From Pyrrhoderma lamaoense (Eukaryota > Basidiomycota > Agaricomycetes > Hymenochaetales > Hymenochaetaceae), in contig NBAZ01000004.1 in assembly GCA_002794735.1 (NCBI GenBank), forward strand, positions 1,240,001-1,304,000: a stretch of DNA of 64,000 nucleotides, given 5' to 3'. A program made the translations under genes and the position numbers. The notes beneath the pieces were generated by a model. The model had not been told where the DNA came from. It saw nothing but the letters and a program-made list of their open reading frames with translations, and did not search any database. Of this stretch, positions 47,832 through 61,704 are shown piece by piece; within the stretch, counting starts at the first letter, position 1; every line of letters starts with the position of its first letter.

Positions 47832-49603
47832 ATGTCCTCATTCGATACCTTCAAATCTGCATTCAAAGGTGACCTTGTCATACCATCTGATCCAGACTAC
47901 GAGAAAGCTATTGCCCGGTGGGCAAGAAATGCTGCCCGGCGAGCTGCAGTAGTTGCATTTGTGAAAGATGCCGAGGATGTGTCACTTGCTATCAAGTATG
48001 CGAAGTCTGAGAAGTTGCCTATTGCTATCAAGGGAGGTGGTCACAGTCCCGCTGGAGCGTCATCCTCAGAAGGTGGTCTTGTCATCGATCTCTCAAAATA
48101 TCTCAATGGGGTCAAGGTTGATCCAGCAAAGAAATTAGGCTATGTAGGTGGTGGAGCCATTTGGGAAACAGTTGATCTAGAAGCGATAAAGCACGGACTT
48201 GCAACTGTAGGAGGAACTGTTAATGATGTATGTTCCTTATCTAGGTTTATTCACTGTGTCAACTAATATATTTCAATCCCAGACCGGTGTGGGCGGGTAA
48301 ATATAAACTATTAATCATCTGGTATCATAACACTTACTCAATATTGCAGACTGACATTGGGTGGAGGATATGGTTGGCTTTCTGGAGAACACGGCCTAGC
48401 CCTCGACAATGTCGTGCAGGTATGAGATCTGCTGAATATTTCTATACTTTTACTTACGTTCTTTCAAGGTGACAATGGTTGTCGCTGATGGTTCAATTTT
48501 AGTCGCCAACAGCGACCAGAATGAGGATCTTTTCTGGGCAGTCAGAGGCGGCGGATCGAACTTTGGTGTCTGTACAGAGTTTGTTTACAAACTTTATGAC
48601 CAGCGTAGGACAGTTTACGCAGGATCTCTGATCTATCCGGGGTCTAAGATCAAGGAAATTGCAAAAGTGACTATGGACTGGTGGACAAAGGGTCCGTCCG
48701 GAAAGGAAGGAATAATACAAGTTTTGACGAGATCTCCTCCGCCTGATAGTGCCGTAAGTTAGATATGTCATTATGGATCTGAATTCTAATGAACCCGTTA
48801 CCCAGCCTTGCATAGTCACTTTCGTTTTCTACAATGGCACTGAGGAAGAGGGGAGAAAAAATTTCAAGGCATTCCTAGACCTTGGTGAGTATGAATGTGA
48901 TGGTCTGATAATGCGTTTTTTGTAATACCTCAGAATGTTTTCAGATCCGATCGATCATACCTCAGAGATGCCTTATGAGAAACTAAATACGATACAGGTA
49001 GAGAGCTTAAATTGAAAATCCCTTGTTTTTATACTTAGTTTTAAATCCAGAATATGGTCGCAACTCCAGGTCAGCAAGCATATATGCGTGGCATAAATCA
49101 TGGCGCAGATAGGCCGGAAGTAATAGAAAAAACTTTAGAGAAGGTAGCTGAGCTGACTGCTGATGGAGAAAACATGTTGGCTGCTATCTTTGAATATTTC
49201 CCTCTTCAAGAGATTTTAGCCGCCCCTGCTGATTCCGCAGCCTTCAACAATCGTACAAAAGAGAAGAACTTATTGACCATCAATTATTGGAAGGGGACTA
49301 CACCAGAAGCCGCAAAAGATGCGCGAGATCGAGTATATGCTCTCACAGATTTTGTTGCACAATTCGAAGATGATGAATACGCTGCCAAGACTCGTGCATA
49401 TGGGAACTACGGTAGGTTTATAGTGTAGACTAGACATTACTAAATAACTGATTTGATTTCCTTTCTAAATAGTCGATGTTCCAACTGCTCCTGATCGTTC
49501 TGCCTTGCTATTCGGAAAAAAGTATCCAAGACTCCAACAGATCAAGAAGAAGTATGACCCAGAATGCATCTTTGCCAAGTGGTTCCCTATCGTCCCAGCT
49601 TGA
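47832..49603 (+). CDS. FAD-linked oxidase 2 (berberine-bridge-enzyme-like)
   Basis: Intact paralogue of the oxidase at 42216-43987. The start MSSFDTFKSAFKGDL is followed by VAFVKDAEDVSLAIKYAK, AIKGGGHSPAG (probable FAD-binding His), GGLVIDLSKYLNG, YVGGGAIWETVD and [11 protein letters not shown], the same 14-base exon [35 protein letters not shown], then INYWKGTTPEAAKDARDRVY and YPRLQQIKKKYDPECIFAKW. Intron positions match those of paralogue 1 where compared, pointing to a local duplication. Again no Cys at the second flavin-attachment site and no signal peptide. No missing base was found. The substrate is unknown; carbohydrate or alcohol oxidation is typical of the superfamily. Confidence 0.92.
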
Positions 49604-49900
49604 AGCTATTTACATAGGAGGGTTCAGTGCTAGACTATTTTTTCGCGAAAAATGAAAATTTCCTTATCAATTATGAATTGTGTCGATTCCCATTATTGTT
49701 GTAAAACTTTAACTGCTACTGATATTAGAAATAAAGAGTACTATTATACATCATGTTAATTATCATGTGCAAAACCCAATTTAAGCTATAGAATATACGA
49801 ACAGTAGCTAAGCGGCTAGTATTTTATTAGCAAATAAGCGGCGATCTCACTAAGGGATCCTTCCATGGTTCTCCTGAACCTGAGCTTCTCGTAGGTAGTC

Positions 49901-52106
49901 ATGTCCACCATCAAGTCAGTTTCGTCTCTTGCTGCAGCGCTCAAGGTATTGCCAATGACTTTTGAGTTTCATAAAAAGCTAAACCAGAATACTTTAGAGA
50001 CCGAAAATCTCGCGGAAGCATCTCAGTCGCGTTCGTAAACTGTATTTCTTGGTTCAGCGCTATAGATAAAACTATATTTACCGCTGGTGCTTTTTTTTCT
50101 GTGTTACCCTATTTCTAGTATTCTTGGCTTCCAGATGTTTTGAGAATCGAAGGCAGTGTAAATACATTTTCAAAGCATAAGGAAAGTAGGTGTTTGTAGA
50201 GCTGACCATATACTCGCCACAGATTGCTGTCCGTATCATAGGACCGGTACTAACGGTCACAGTATTCGCTTCAGCCGTGGCCTATGCATGGTATGAGGGA
50301 CATGACGTTAGGCTCTCGAACAACGTCTCTCCTCTGCTTGCTGTAGTTGTACGTGTACCCTATCACTCCTATCTGATACGCATATCTTGATAATAGCGCA
50401 CATAGGTTGGTCTCATATTGGTTTTTAGGTACGTCATTTACTATGTATCTGCAGCATGATAGTTAATTCATGTTCATTCAGAAACGGGTAATTTCATTCC
50501 CACTGTTACATTATCCATATATAATATATGAACTGGGTCTCGAAACATAGTACTTCTTATGATCGCTTTTATGAAGGTAGAAAAGATTTCGGGCAACTGG
50601 TCTCCAACGTGAGTGGGTCATGATACACACTTGCTGTTCCATGCCTCTCACTTTTTAATCTATGAAATCAGATCCGGAACCTGTCTAGGCTTGTTTGGGT
50701 GAATGTAGGATTGGCCCCTGATTCAACTGCGGCGAAAGGTATGGTATAATTTTCTCTTCACGTAGATGAGTACTCATAATTCGCAAGTTGGCGGACAAAT
50801 GACGGCAGTCCAGCTAAGAAAAATGAAAGAGGATGTACTGAAATTATGCATAGCATATGTCTATGCAGTAAAGCATCGTCTACGAGGTGAAAATGGAATT
50901 GATTATGACGACTACGAAGGGATCCTTCCCAAGTATATTGCGCGTTTTGATGCAGTTGGTTTTTCTAGTACTTCCTCACCCTCATCTGGTGCTGGCTCAT
51001 ATCAATCGGTTGCTTCATTGGGTCCTGCTATGTCACGTCGTAGGAGTGATGTAAATATTACTGACGCTCACCAAGACCAGAATAAGGGACATCAACACGA
51101 CTTGCATGACCATCATCATGGTATTCACTTCCGCAATCACGGAGTCACAGTATCAGAGCAAGGCCCGAACACCCCTCTTCTTGGAGACAGTCACCGCACA
51201 GTGGAGTTCCATCCGTACTCGGACGCCACTACGCTATCATTACCCCTTATGTGAGTGAAGAGCCCTTTGTCAATATCTTGACTAATCTTTTATGGCACCT
51301 TCTTCTCTTTCGTTATCTAGTATCGCCCATGAAATCTCAAGAAAGATATTTACATTTAGGAAAGATGGCTATTTGGAAACAATTGGTCCGGCCGGTATGA
51401 ACTCAATGAACACCTTGTAAGTTTTTGTATGAAATATTACATCATTGAAATAAGATATTTATGATTTATGATATGATTATAGAGTTCAGGGTATGGTCGA
51501 TCAACTCACAAACATGGAGCGCATTGCGACGACGCCGATTCCGATTTCATGTGAGTTCCATTAATACCGGTGCTCAATTCCCGAGGAGGATTAAAGAGTA
51601 ATAATCCACTTCAATTAATTAATAATAATTAGACGGTATACACCTCAAGCAATGCGTCACATTATATCTGTTTGCTCTCCCGTTCACCCTGGTACAAGAC
51701 CTTCACTGGAAAATGATACCGATTGTCACGGTAGTTGCTTTTACCCTGATGGGAATTGAGGGAATCGCTAATGAAATTGAAATGCCTTTTGGTCAGTAAT
51801 CTTATTTTTTTTTCCTGCGCCTTAATTGATTCTAATCTTCAATCCTCATACTCATGTCCTTATTGTAGGGACGGACAAGACTGACCTTCCGCTCGGTACG
51901 TTGTGGAACATATCGATAACAAGCAAAAAATTTCTGACGTATTTGTACAGACCAGTTTTGTGCTGACCTTAGAGACGAAATCGAGTACGTAGATCCCTTA
52001 TCCCTGATATTCTACTTTTAACTTTATTTCCAGTTTCATTATGAGGAGATTACCTGAGGGTGGCGAAGGCATGTTGGGTTATGATGATGGAGAAGGAGAT
52101 GATTAA
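49901..52106 (+). CDS. Bestrophin-like anion channel (UPF0187 family)
   Basis: Membrane protein of the bestrophin/UPF0187 group, which forms anion channels. Start MSTIKSVSSLAAALK at 49901, then YSWLPDVLRIEGS, IAVRIIGPVLTVTVFASAVA (a membrane helix), SNNVSPLLAVVVGLILVF and RNGTSYDRFYEGRKDF, the family signature region. IRNLSRLVWVNVGL, VGGQMTAVQLRKMKEDVLKL and AYVYAVKHRLRGE follow. A His-rich loop (DQNKGHQHDLHDHHHG) may bind metal. The end has IATTPIPISYGIHLKQCVTL and MGIEGIANEIEMPFGTD with QFCADLRDEIDFIMRRLPEG. More than ten exons. The join before VGGQM uses an acceptor at about 50788, which avoids an apparent stop. Convergent with the complex I gene. Confidence 0.88.
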
Positions 52107-52278
52107 TGATATGGAATGAATTCATGATTGTATCGAACATTTATACCATGGACTCTATGGAGGACTCTGCATTGTAAGCATGCTTGTTGCATGCACAGAT
52201 AGTGTTTTGCATATTATTTAATACCAATGGAGGAGAAAATTAAGTAGTCGAAATACATAAACGGTATTATTTGATCAT

Positions 52279-53431
<1,153 letters not shown>

Positions 53432-53905
53432 TCTGATTTATTCTCGACAATATCTGTAGGGTGAGGAACTACCTCGAACCTACAGTAACACTAACCGTAC
53501 CCGTCAGAAATCCAAAGATCGAAAAAGGCAATTATCGGTAACGCCCGGTAACCAATCACATAGGATTTGTATCGAATGCACTTTCAAGAGACTTCATATA
53601 ATAAAATGGGATAGAAAAACACTAGATTTATAAATCAACATCTGTTGGCTACTCTAATATATATATGTATGTATGTTTATAACTATGCTACTTAAGTAAT
53701 GCGTGTGGTATTTACGAGGCTGACGGCTATTTACATACCCATCCTATGCAGAGATGTGAAGAAGACCAAGAAAAATTAATAAAGAAGAAGAATAAACAAA
53801 GTACCATTGAGGTAAAGGTGAGTTAGTCGACACCGCGAAGGCTAAGAAAAAGTGTCGACGAATATATAAGGTTTTTGTATTCGATGGCAAATTGCTAGGG
53901 ATAAT
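53432..53905. other. Intergenic: NDUFV2 promoter and MscS gene 3' flank
   Basis: No gene seen. A short simple repeat of TA then TATG units lies at about 53655-53680, and purine-rich A/G sequence at about 53755-53830. Confidence 0.5.
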
Positions 53906-56900
53906 TTAGCCATCCATGCCCTTGAAAGCTGCCTTCTTTCCTCCCTTCGACTTGCGAGCACGGAGAATTGCATTATTACGTTTTTCTGGAGGAGGCTGGA
54001 ATCCGAGCATTGGTTTTATTTCCGTGATTTCAGCTCCCTCATCATTGATATCGTCGACAGGTGCCTCATCATCAAATATGGCCGAAGTGGGGGTACCAGG
54101 GGCTTTTCGAGCGCCTGGATCCGACCATACAATGGGCATTGGCGAAAGACTATAGGTGATACCGAGTTTTTTCGCATAATATGCAGCTGCAGCATAGAAA
54201 GCAGTCTTGCGTGTATTTCTCAGACCCCAGTCTTGCCAATTACTAAAAGATTTAAAGTGTAAGATAGCAACAGGAAGATGGTTTAGCTTTAAAAGACTCG
54301 CCTGTTATGCGGAATACCGATTGTTATCTCCAAACAACGCTGATTTCGGATGTTTTGTAACGTTATCCCGGTGGAAGGTTCAAACCATCGATTTTTCTCG
54401 ACTGAGAGCCAATCATTAAGGCAATGTTCCAAGGCGTCGATTTTCTCCAAAGGAGTCCTCCAGTCGATATACAGCGTACAGAGTTCCGCAGTTTTCTAAA
54501 GAGACATGAGTTTAGTACATTTCAGTACAGTTTTTCAAGAATTTACAAGGGTTAACTTACATCGCTTCGGCGAGCGTTGGTGCTTCATAGATCTGAGTTA
54601 GGTAAAAATATGCCATAGATAACTCCACAAACTCACATAAATTTGCTGAAAAGCTGGCTATTGAAATAGTACGTTTCCGTTCCGTCTGCTCGCAGAAATA
54701 CGGTCTAGAACAACATCTCAATTCGAGAACTCAGTAACAGAGGAAGTTGCATGCTTACAGCGAATAATCCCATCTTCTTGACAACTAGATTTTCATCTGA
54801 ATCAAAAGTCAGTCTTAGCCTTAAAATACTCCATTTTAAAGGGATACAAACTATCAATGAAGCAGCGATCGCCGGTGTCATAAGGGCTATAGTTATTTCA
54901 GGTTATTGAGTGTTTGTTATAGCAAGCGAGGAATACTTACTGGGTCACAAACAGGAACATGATAGCGTCGAACATGTTACTACATGTATTCTTGAAGATG
55001 AAGCTCGCAGCGATACCCAGTGTATACACTGATGTCAACGAATCTCCAACATCAACACCAAATACCGATAATGATATGAAGAATATAATGACAAAGGCGA
55101 AGAGCAGTAGAACTTTATCGAGGGAACGAAGAGCAATTCCGACGTCACGCATACTGCGGCTGAGGAATCGACGTTCCCGGTATGTCTTTACTAGGATTTG
55201 TTTTATCTCATTGCGAGTTATATCACTAAATTTTTATAATGATCAGTAAGGTCTCGTTTATCCATAATAAGTATTAGAATAAAAAGACAAGGACTAACCC
55301 ATTGTCATCTGCATCAAAGATACGGAAAGCCTCCAGTGCTTCGTTTTCAGTTGCGTAAGCAGGATAAAAATCCTCCGCAACCAGATAATGACGACGACGG
55401 TCCGCCTTAAATGCGTAATAGATTGAGCGTGCTAGTCTCTGGAAGTCAACGGTAAGTATAAATTACAAGTAGTATTATCTTTATTATAATTAATTGAAGC
55501 CCAATGTATAGAAAAAACAAACCTTTGCTTCCTCAGTGGAACCCACGGCCCAGCCCAGACCCGAGATATCCAAATTTTCATTGCCCTTGATGTTCCTGGC
55601 ATCATGCAGGACTGCTGTTTTCAATGCTTTCGCGGCCTGTACTACGGCACCGTCATCCGAATCAGAATTCCTTCTACCTGCCCGTGGGGTTTCAGGTCTA
55701 GGAGATACATTTTCACTGTTATCATTGGGTGATGACTTAGGGGGGTAAGTATGGGACAAATCAATGCTTGTGTTCAGGTTCGTGGGTTGAGTAGCCACAG
55801 GAGTAACTGGCCGGGAAGTCGAAGGAGTGGCAGCGGCGCTCCCTGGCCTCACACGGGCCCGCTTCTGTTTACCCTTTCCTTTTTTCGCGAGCGTGGAGTT
55901 ATCTTCACAGTCACCAATGGATCCATCTTCGTACGGCTCAGGTGTTTCTGTGCGAGAATTTGATGTGATGAAATGCGACTTCTCATTGAAAGGTGTAGAA
56001 GTCCCAGAGTTGAATCCAAAGTGACCCTTGCCAATATGTCCGATGTTCCCTATGTTAGCGATGTTGCCAATATTTCCTAGGGGAATTCCACCCAGGCCAC
56101 CGAACAGTTTCGAGTTCCGTTCCCTGTCTCGCTTAGGTTTGTAATTTTTAAGGTGATCAATAGTTTTCAAAGCCTTGTTCAGGCTATCTAAACGGTCCTT
56201 GAAAGCTGTTCTATGGAATGCGAATGCTAGATGACATGTGAATTGATATACCTTCCTTTAACCGTACTATTCGGGACCTACCAATCATATGAGATAACAT
56301 CTTTTGGCCGCTCAGCACGAGGACAAAGAAGAAAAGAAACTCGATCACTTGGTATATCTTAGTAAGGAATGGTGCCGGGTTAATCACACAGTACGTCAGT
56401 TATCTACGACTGCGGAATAAGTCAATAAAAACTCACCCGTGGAGTATATGAAGCCCAACTAGAATCTTCATCATCTGGGTCATAAAGTTTGTAGATGTGT
56501 GCAAAGATGATAACCCAACTGACCCAAGCCGCCGCTGAATAGAATGGGGGTTTGATCGTCCCTTTTAGAGAATTGTAGAGTTCAACACGAGATTTCATAG
56601 ATTCAGAGATATGCCCCCAGACGACAAAGATTGCCCATGTTACCAGACCAGGTACAATATCGATAATAAATGCTAAGAACCAGGAAACAAGTACGTTGGA
56701 GGCTGACCAGAAGAGCCATGCTTCAACGTTTGAGGTGACAAATTTGCGATGATTCCGCTCGTCCCCAGAACTTGGTTCATAGTAGAAAAAGTGGACAAGA
56801 AGAGCAGCAGCGACAAAGATTCCAGACGTAATTACAGTGCCTATAAGTGTTGACAAAAAGAAGGCTAACACTCTTCACATACAATCATATTTATGTCAAA

Positions 56901-57211
56901 ACCACATCTAGCCGAGTGAGAGAAGAGTTTACAAAGACGTACTTTACGAAACAGCCTCTTTCTTTATTACCACCTATTTGCTGCTCATATTTCTTTGCTT
57001 CCTCGTCAACCTCCTCATCTTCTGTCGACCAGTCGAATTCGTCATCATCATTATCGTCGTCTGAAGGTGGCACCGACGGTGCACGTGAATGAGTTGGGGT
57101 GAAACCAGAATCTGCTTGTGAGGATTTTGGAAGGATATTATCTGGATAGTGAACGGTAGGTTTAGGCTTCACAGGATCTTCATTAGAAGCCTGCTTTTCA
57201 TTCTCATCCAT
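53906..57211 (-). CDS. Mechanosensitive (MscS-type) channel with EF-hand
   Basis: Resembles the fission-yeast Msy1/Msy2 channels, which act at the endoplasmic reticulum in the response to low osmolarity. Start MDENEKQASNEDPVKPK (57211); acidic region DDDNDDDEFDWSTEDEEVDE; membrane helices in LIGTVITSGIFVAAALLVHF, AWLFWSASNVLVSWFLAFII and GLVTWAIFVVWGHI, then YQVIEFLFFFVLVLSG. A large cytosolic insert includes GNIGNIANIGNIGHIG and Pro/Ser/Thr-rich sequence. One EF-hand follows, FRIFDADDNGDITRNEI. The MscS pore helix and beta domain are seen as LLLFAFVIIFFISLSVFGV, GIAASFIFKNTCSNMFD and HPYDTGDRCFID. The tail is basic (RARKSKGGKKAAFKG). The first exon join near 56850-56930 is uncertain. Confidence 0.9.
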
Positions 57212-58087
57212 GAGATGGACCTGGGAGCGAGACTTGTAAGGTGGTGACTGGATGTCTGAGTTTACGCTTGGAGGATACTGCCTGTAGGGGGAGTAGGGGG
57301 AGCGTCCTCCGCGTTTGTGGTTGTGACCAGCTCGGTCAAGTGTTTTCTAGGATCCATGATTCTTCACTTGCCAGATTCCTTTCTCTGGCTCCACTAGTTT
57401 GGCCGGTACAAGTAGGCGAACCTCGAGGCGGACACTTTTCTCTTTTATTCTATCCGTGGTAACCTTGGCGCCCGTATGCATATGAGTGGACGTCACACTC
57501 GGAATAAACTGGTTTTTGGGAATTTTTTTTGATCATGAAGATCCTTGCCAGGAGAATAGCCACCCCACCCCGTACCTCTCAAAACTGGAGCTACCCTCTT
57601 TCTTATTCGGTACTCTCTCGTAGGGCTTTATCAGTACCCTTCTTGATACCACCTCTCTCACATCCTCTCTCTGTCTTACTTATCCTTGTCTATCCGCCTT
57701 GTAATCTCCAGTCTCTTGTTATTGTTTCACCCTCACTCGAACATATCCGGCAGTCTACATCAAATGTTTATCCCATTTATAACATCATAAAATCAAATTT
57801 TGAATCTTAACATGGTTAACGTAAACTTTCATTTATGTTCGCGTGCGCCAGATCTGGGCTGCGTTTAGGCCGCCGATCTGATACTCATGTTTATTACATA
57901 AGACAAAAGATGCAACTTACGTACTAATTTCCCACATATATATTACGTAAAATATACATCAACTTGCAATAGTATTTTTCCTAAAGAAAGTGATGTACTA
58001 CATGTAGTAGCTACACGTCGTACTCGTTGACACCGATATCTGAAGTCCACAAAGGATAAAGAAAATAACCTGGCCAATAGACTCAGA
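57212..58087. other. Intergenic: divergent promoter of MscS channel and RGG protein
   Basis: No gene supported. The middle (about 57540-57740) is C/T-rich with a 93-codon frame of low complexity that I regard as promoter sequence; 57880-57990 is AT-rich. Confidence 0.45.
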
Positions 58088-61000
58088 ATGAACAAGAATC
58101 CCTTTGTTCCTCAACCCTCTTATCAGCAGCCTCCACTTCCTCCGGGTCCTCCTCCACAACCGGCTGGTCAACCTGACTACTCTGCTTATTGGTCTGCTCA
58201 GCATGCAGCTGCTCAACCTGCATTCAATCCGCAGTGGGCTACTCAAAATCCTCAATGGCCTGGTGCTCAGGCTGCTCAGGCATCTGCTCCTGCAAAACCT
58301 CCTGGTGATCAGTCAGCTGCTCTTTACGCAAACTATGGTTATGGACAACAATGGCAACAACATCAACAACACTATGCACAACCTACCGTCACTCCAGTTA
58401 TAGCCGCCCAACCATATCATCCATACCAACCACAACCAACCGCTCCTTATGCTGCTCCATACCCTCCTCAAGCAATGCCTCCACCACAGGCTCCAGCTCA
58501 GCCAGCTTTCAGGCCTCCTCAAGCTCCTCAAGCTCAACAGCCTTATTTCCATCACCATCAACAACAGCGACCATCGAATAACCTTATGCAAAGTTCCCCA
58601 TCTCATCAAATGCCACCAGCAAAACGTCAACGATTCGACAGCGCCCCACAACAGCCTCGTCTTCAGCAGTCTTCGTCATCTCAAGGCATTCCTCTTGGTC
58701 CGAGCAAGCCGTCTAATTTGCCTCAACAACCGAATCAACTGCAGGCTCAGGGTAGTTTCTCTGGTAATGCAAATAGAGGTGGTATAGGCGGTGGAAGAGG
58801 ATCGGGTATGAACAGAGGGGGTCGAGGGGGAAATCCCTCCGGGAATAGGGGTATGGGCATGAATCGTGGACGAGCTGCAAGTATGCACGGCGGTGGTGGT
58901 CGTGGCGGAGGGTCCAATCAATCTAACGGACCATTGCGTGGTCATCCGTCCCGCGACCGTAACAATAATTTTGGTAACTTCAACAGGCGCGGTGGTGGAT
59001 CTTTTAACGGTCCTCATCATCAAAATAATTCATCGTTCCGTAGTGGACATGGTGGACGTAGTGGTAATAATCAATCACACAATAGGTCCAATAGGGGTGA
59101 TGGGTTTCATCATAATCGCGCATCTACTAATGCTGCAAGTGTGTCGGGTAGCGGATCAGGTAAGCGCGAAGAAAATAGGAGAACTTTGACCGACTTCAAG
59201 ATTATTGGATTGGAAATTGCTAGCTTGGGCTGGAAATGGGGGCAGATTCCAGATGGTTCCGGTCTTGTTGAGGAAACGCAAAAATCAGAGGCGCCCGATG
59301 CAGAATCTTTACACTCTGAGAGTGTCAAGGATGCTACAGTTGAACATAGCGAATCTATCAATGCATCTAAGGATGGTACCGCATCAAGTACCTCTCCTGC
59401 ACGCATGCGTATCTATTTCCATACTCCTCCTTCAGCCGATGATTCTCGGCCTATTATTTCAACTCCTTCTGTTTCTGATATGCGCAAAGGCAAGCGCAAG
59501 AAGTTGGATGATGATGACGGTGATGCTGGGGATGAGATTAGGGCACCCCCTCCTCCACCTGTTCCTGGTGGAACAGAGACTACAGATGGAAGTACAACAG
59601 TGACTGGGGATGATCAAGATGGAAACACTGGCAGGGGAAGTGCAGACCCAAGCGTAGAGGGGACTGCTAGTGAGGCAGACTGGTTGATGGCCGCTATTGC
59701 GGAAGGGGATGGCGATGGCGAAATGGATTCTGAAATATGTGAACAGACACAAGTTGAGCTTGATATGGATGATCACGATCAAGATGGTAAGTTTTGTTTA
59801 GCTGACGCACAAGCAGCTGTAAGATGTGGACGATATACAAAGAGAAATACTCTTTATTTTTCGTCCACAAGACTAATTTATTCTTAACTTTTCATTTCTA
59901 TTTCCTCTCAAGGTTCATTTGAATTGGATGATAATATATCGGAGACTGGGACACAGAAAACGGAACTGGTTGGTTCTCAGATGGATGATACGGGCATTGA
60001 AAATTATGACGAGAAAGAAGATTCTCAGGTCACACCGATACCTTCTTTGAGAAATGGAGATGCTGCAGACGCAAGTAGGCACAAGCCCATTAAAGCCTCT
60101 ACATCTTTTTCTGAAGATGATGCGACTACTTCATTGAGTCGTAAGCAGGAGGCCAAAGGATCTGATCTAATCGATGACAAGAATGAGATAGAACCTGAAT
60201 TAATTGTCTCCCAGGTCGAACGTTCAGCGAGCACAAAGCATGAGGATGAGATAGCGTCAGTTCGAGGGGAGGTTGTTTCGACTAGCAAAGACTTTAATTC
60301 TCCAGGAAAATCTGTAGTGGATGTTGATCATCTTCCTGAGCCTCCTGCATCTCCTACGTCCAACACGGCATTCTCTGGTACTTCTACCAATTCTTCTACA
60401 ATTAATCATGATCTTCCTCCAAAACCGGTCACAAACTCTCCTAAAGTGCCCTCTGCAAACCGAGTTTCTATTGCTTATGCAGCGGGCAGTAAACGTCTCC
60501 TTATTGACGCTGAAATAGTGGAGAAAATGTTTGTATTCCGTGCTGAAGGCCGGATTGATATTGATATGACTATAGAACGAGTTAGCGACGGTTTCAAAGG
60601 CATTTTGGTACTTCTTTTCTTTTTTCCCTCTTTTCTTTTCTCTCAATTCAACTCTTATTAGATTGAGTCTCTCGGCGAAAATAAAGCATATACACCTATC
60701 TTAGAGCTTACAGAAGCCTTGGAAGCAGATGAGACGCTTCCCCCGTTCTGGAAGTTGGAATCCGGAACTCGGAGTCTTCTTAGAGTATATCTTGATAAGG
60801 AGCGCCCACTCTCCGAGCCTAAGTGGGTAAAGACAGGTGATGTACAAGATTGGCTGCGAGATATGTTTGGAGGTCGGTTCTGGGTAGCTGGTGACGCCGT
60901 TGGCTGGGAAAAGAAAATCGAAGTACGCTATCCTGATCCGGTATGTATCTTCGTCATCAACTTCATATCACGCACTAATAATATCTGCGTAGGCTCCTAC

Positions 61001-61442
61001 AATCCAGACTGTTCTGGCTGGGTGGTCTACCAATTCACCTGTTGGAAACCCTTCCGAGCGTGCCCGTTTCGTGAAGACTCATATGACAAATGCAGATAAT
61101 CTACTGGAAATTCTCTTAAGACTTGTCAGAGGCGAACGAGCGACTCCTTTCTCACAGAATGGGTCCGCTATTTCAACTCCCTCTATCACAGGTCCTTTGC
61201 TAGCAGCGATGGACTCCTCCTCCCCCCACGCGGCGCAGCAAACCCACGTCTCGCTTGCTGTTATTGCAATTGTACGGTTAGCATCTAAGCTCGCTGTTCA
61301 ATCACTTGGTGAAGAGAAGGGTAAGGAACACGTTGATGAGCGTGTTGGTGAAATCATTAGGTCTTTACCTTCTCATCTTCTATACAAGAGTCTAGACGGG
61401 ATATTCAAAGAATGGAGATCTGAGAAAAAGGGAGGTAGGTGA
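58088..61442 (+). CDS. Gln/Pro- and RGG-rich protein with conserved C-terminal domain
   Basis: Probably an RNA-binding or condensate-forming nuclear protein, by composition. Start MNKNPFVPQPSYQQPPLPPG. Residues 1-220 are rich in Pro, Gln, Ala and Tyr. About 225-370 is Gly/Arg/Asn-rich with RGG-type repeats (GGGRGSGMNRGGRGG, RGGGSFNGPHH). TDFKIIGLEIASLGWKWG follows, then acidic and Ser-rich linkers. The C-terminal quarter is folded-looking: KRLLIDAEIVEKMFVFRAEG, PPFWKLESGTRSLLRVYLDK, EPKWVKTGDVQDWLRDMFGG, IQTVLAGWSTNSPVGNPSER, NLLEILLRLVRGERATPFSQ and SLPSHLLYKSLDGIFKEWRS. I recall this C-terminal domain only from basidiomycetes and know of no function. Few introns; the first is about 59787-59912. 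Confidence 0.75.
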
Positions 61443-61704
61443 TGTCTGAAAAACTTGAGCGATAATATTAGATTTTGGTAATTGCTCTCTTATGTCTCAT
61501 GTACTCTGAATTTATTGTGAGGTAGTTGCGTCTCTACACTTTAAATAGTTCATCATCCCATGTTCCGACTTAAACTTGTAAATAAAATATCAATAGAAAT
61601 AGCATGATCAATATACGTGATTATATAATTGCTAGCGTGTCTTGACGCGCGTACGATTTACTTTTGAGGACGCGTAACTCAGTTAACTATCACTTTAAAC
61701 GACC

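Noticed and set aside
50738..50788. Apparent stop or frame break in the bestrophin-like gene before VGGQM
   Set aside because: An acceptor at about 50788 gives a normal 50-base intron and an in-frame join.
53655..53680. TA/TATG simple repeat as a mobile-element remnant
   Set aside because: Too short, with no flanking inverted repeats or target duplication.
57529..57810. 93-codon frame rich in Ser, Leu and Pro
   Set aside because: C/T-rich promoter sequence; low complexity without a family.
59205..59603. Out-of-frame plus ORFs across the RGG protein
   Set aside because: They overlap a 599-codon frame with sensible composition and no stop.
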